In this document: positions 39,886-41,394 of the stretch, piece by piece | Numbering within the stretch: the first letter of the stretch is position 1 | How the letters are laid out: each line of letters begins with the position of its first letter | Assembly (NCBI GenBank): GCA_947573135.1 | Contig: CANPDU010000030.1 | Coordinates: 1 to 41,394 of the forward strand | Origin: an uncultured Bacteroidales bacterium | GTDB taxonomy: Bacteria; Bacteroidota; Bacteroidia; Bacteroidales; Muribaculaceae | Direction: 5' to 3' | Length of the DNA stretch: 41,394 nt | The notes under the pieces: generated by a model | Told to the model about the DNA's origin: nothing | Seen by the model: the letters and a program-made list of their open reading frames with translations, nothing else | The model's database searches: none | Translations under genes and position numbers: made by a program

Positions 39886-41325
39886 ATGATCTCACGCATA
39901 ATTCTTTCAATCCTGCTATGTCTCTCCACCCTGTCGGCAGCCGCAAAGATACAGTTTCCGGCTCTGATTTCCGATAATATGGTTCTGCAGCAGAAGACCG
40001 ATGCCTGCCTCTGGGGCAAAGCGTCGCCAGGATCAACGGTCAGAGTCTCTCCGTCATGGACAAAAGACAAATACTCCACTGCCGCAGACAGTGAAGGTCG
40101 CTGGACCATAAACGTGCCGACTCCGGCAGCTTCCGCCACGGGGCACTCGATAACCATCAGCGACAACGACAGCAAGGCAACCATAAATAATGTGCTTGTA
40201 GGCGAGGTCTGGTACTGTTCAGGCCAGTCCAACATGGAGATGCCGATGCGCGGATACAAGCACCAGCCCGTCGACGGAGGCCTCGATATGATTCTTCAGG
40301 CCCGGGAAGACGTGCCGATCCGCATGTTCACCGTCGGTAAAACCGTCAGTCCTGTTCCTGCCGGAGACTGCAATGGCAGCTGGAAACTCAACACTCCCGG
40401 AAATGTCGCCGAATGCAGCGCGACGGCCTACTATTTTGCCGATGAGTTGCGCCGTGTTCTCGGCTCAGATGTGCCCGTCGGGCTGATCATATCGGCATGG
40501 GGCGGCACAAGCGTCCAGCCGTGGCTGTCGGCCGAGGTCGCCGAGGCCGAAGGTCTCGACATCAGCCGTCTGCCTCAGTTGTCCGACATATCCGAGGGCG
40601 AAGCTATACGCATTCCATCAACGCTTTATAACTCTATGGCGGCCCCGGTATTTCCGTTCACAGTCAAAGGCATGCTATGGTATCAGGGCGAAAACAACTG
40701 TAACGATCCCGAACTATACGAACGTCTGATGCCACGCTATGTCGAATGCATGCGCAAAGGATTCGGACTCGGCGACATACCTTTTTATTATGTCCAGATA
40801 GCGCCTCACGACGCCTACGGAGATCTGACCCCTAACGTTCCGCGCCTGCGTCTGGCCCAGTCACATCTTATGAAACAGCTTCCAAACTGCGGCATGGCTG
40901 TCACTCTCGATATCGGAAACTGCTATTGCATACACCCCGCCGACAAACGCGATGTCGGCAAACGTCTCGCATACTGGGCGCTCGCCAAAGACTATGGCAT
41001 CAACAGTTTCGCTTGTTCAGGACCCGTGTTCAATCATATGGAATGGGACGGTAAACGCGCGCTGCTGTTTTTTGACAATACAGGCGGAGGGGTGAGCCCG
41101 CTCGAACAGGAACTCGACGGCTTTGAAGCTGCCGGCGAGGACGGAGTCTATCATCAGGCACGTGCGATAGTCGAATGCGAGACGGGCACTCTAAGCATCT
41201 ACTGCAAGGAAGCCGGCGAAATCAAAAAGGTTCGTTACGCTCACTCTGCATGTCCGACGGCATCGCTTTTCGATAATTACGGATTGCCGGCATCACCGTT
41301 TGTCACCGACGGCTCACTCGAATAA
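39886..41325 (+). CDS. Sialate O-acetylesterase (SGNH family)
   Basis: The signal peptide is MISRIILSILLCLSTLSAAA. Residues about 20-95 form the beta-sandwich opening common to these enzymes (KIQFPALISDNMVLQQKTDACLWG). The nucleophile block is VWYCSGQSNMEMPMRG, the oxyanion and support segments are IISAWGGTSVQPWLS and GMLWYQGENN, and the catalytic H is in CYCIHPADKRDVGKRLAYWA. It removes O-acetyl groups from sialic acid or plant-glycan sugars in the periplasm, helping mucin foraging. No other sialic-acid gene is visible in the window. The length of 479 aa is typical. Confidence 0.93.
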   Translation: MISRIILSILLCLSTLSAAAKIQFPALISDNMVLQQKTDACLWGKASPGSTVRVSPSWTKDKYSTAADSEGRWTINVPTPAASATGHSITISDNDSKATINNVLVGEVWYCSGQSNMEMPMRGYKHQPVDGGLDMILQAREDVPIRMFTVGKTVSPVPAGDCNGSWKLNTPGNVAECSATAYYFADELRRVLGSDVPVGLIISAWGGTSVQPWLSAEVAEAEGLDISRLPQLSDISEGEAIRIPSTLYNSMAAPVFPFTVKGMLWYQGENNCNDPELYERLMPRYVECMRKGFGLGDIPFYYVQIAPHDAYGDLTPNVPRLRLAQSHLMKQLPNCGMAVTLDIGNCYCIHPADKRDVGKRLAYWALAKDYGINSFACSGPVFNHMEWDGKRALLFFDNTGGGVSPLEQELDGFEAAGEDGVYHQARAIVECETGTLSIYCKEAGEIKKVRYAHSACPTASLFDNYGLPASPFVTDGSLE

Positions 41326-41340
41326 GAGCTTGTTTAAAAA
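41325..41340 (+). repeat. Third copy of the AGAGCTTGTTTAAAAA element end
   Basis: This 16 bp is identical to the left end of the element at 39409. It starts on the last base of the sialate O-acetylesterase stop codon. The similarity stops after 41340. Confidence 0.6.
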
Positions 41341-41376
41341 ACTCGTTGGTTGAATTAAGAATCTAAATATTTATAA

Positions 41377-41394
41377 ATGAAAAAGTTGCACATA
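41377..41394 (+). CDS. Start of a gene cut by the window end
   Basis: ATG 41377 followed by AAAAAGTTGCACATA encodes MKKLHI, the usual opening of a Bacteroidetes signal peptide, after an AT-rich leader. Nothing more can be said. Confidence 0.35.

Overview
The window looks like chromosome from a Bacteroidales bacterium, most likely a Muribaculaceae-type gut commensal. The evidence is: many promoters of the Bacteroidetes primary-sigma form (TTTG or TTG, 19-21 bp, TAnnTTTG); almost no Shine-Dalgarno sequences; secreted proteins ending in the Bacteroidales tail '...YYNLxGxxVxNPxxGIYIVRRGxKxxKExIR'; and NfeD, GLUG-repeat, BspA-type LRR and PorT-like proteins. The family-level assignment is inference.

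Layout. (1) 1-8230 is an AT-rich accessory island on the + strand. It is a tandem array of promoterless Rhs C-terminal (Rhs-CT) cassettes. Each starts abruptly inside a GC-richer Rhs core and continues into an AT-rich toxin: JAB-like metallopeptidase (1682-2575), phospholipase A2-like (3218-4255), and a second JAB-like toxin (4798-5565). Each toxin is followed by an exported or membrane-anchored presumptive immunity gene. Four immunity genes are paralogues of one secreted family, and two of these have no toxin. (2) 8254-11271 is a housekeeping operon: lipoprotein, pepT, miaA. (3) 11309-14357 holds a thrice-damaged yhcG (DUF1016) pseudogene, a tiny promoter-to-terminator unit inside it, an NhaP2/CvrA antiporter and a largely empty 0.5 kb stretch. 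(4) 14389-22300 is a mixed region: LMW protein-tyrosine phosphatase, tRNA-Ser(CGA), two GNATs, a truncated hipB-hipS remnant, an autoregulated-looking winged-helix/membrane pair, an HxlR regulator divergent from two SnoaL-like proteins, a surface protein, and a compact toxin-antitoxin-chaperone (HigB-HigA-SecB-like) operon. (5) 22577-28134 holds tRNA-Leu(TAG), rubrerythrin, HU, two rhomboids in an operon with an EEP phosphatase and an FNT channel, and an outer-membrane barrel. (6) 28263-34674 is one tightly overlapped operon: ThiE-like, flippase-like membrane protein, NfeD protease, kdsB, a catalytically dead M16 protein, MATE exporter. (7) 34712-41394 holds a 1028-aa GLUG-repeat surface protein, a decayed BspA-type LRR gene, a TapB-like secreted protein, a 348-bp element with 24-bp terminal inverted repeats, a sialate O-acetylesterase and the start of one more gene.

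The most interesting systems are the silent Rhs-CT/immunity array, the three-gene TAC operon with an operator-like palindrome inside its promoter, and the mini transcription unit inside the yhcG relic. No CRISPR array, rRNA, transposase or phage gene was seen.
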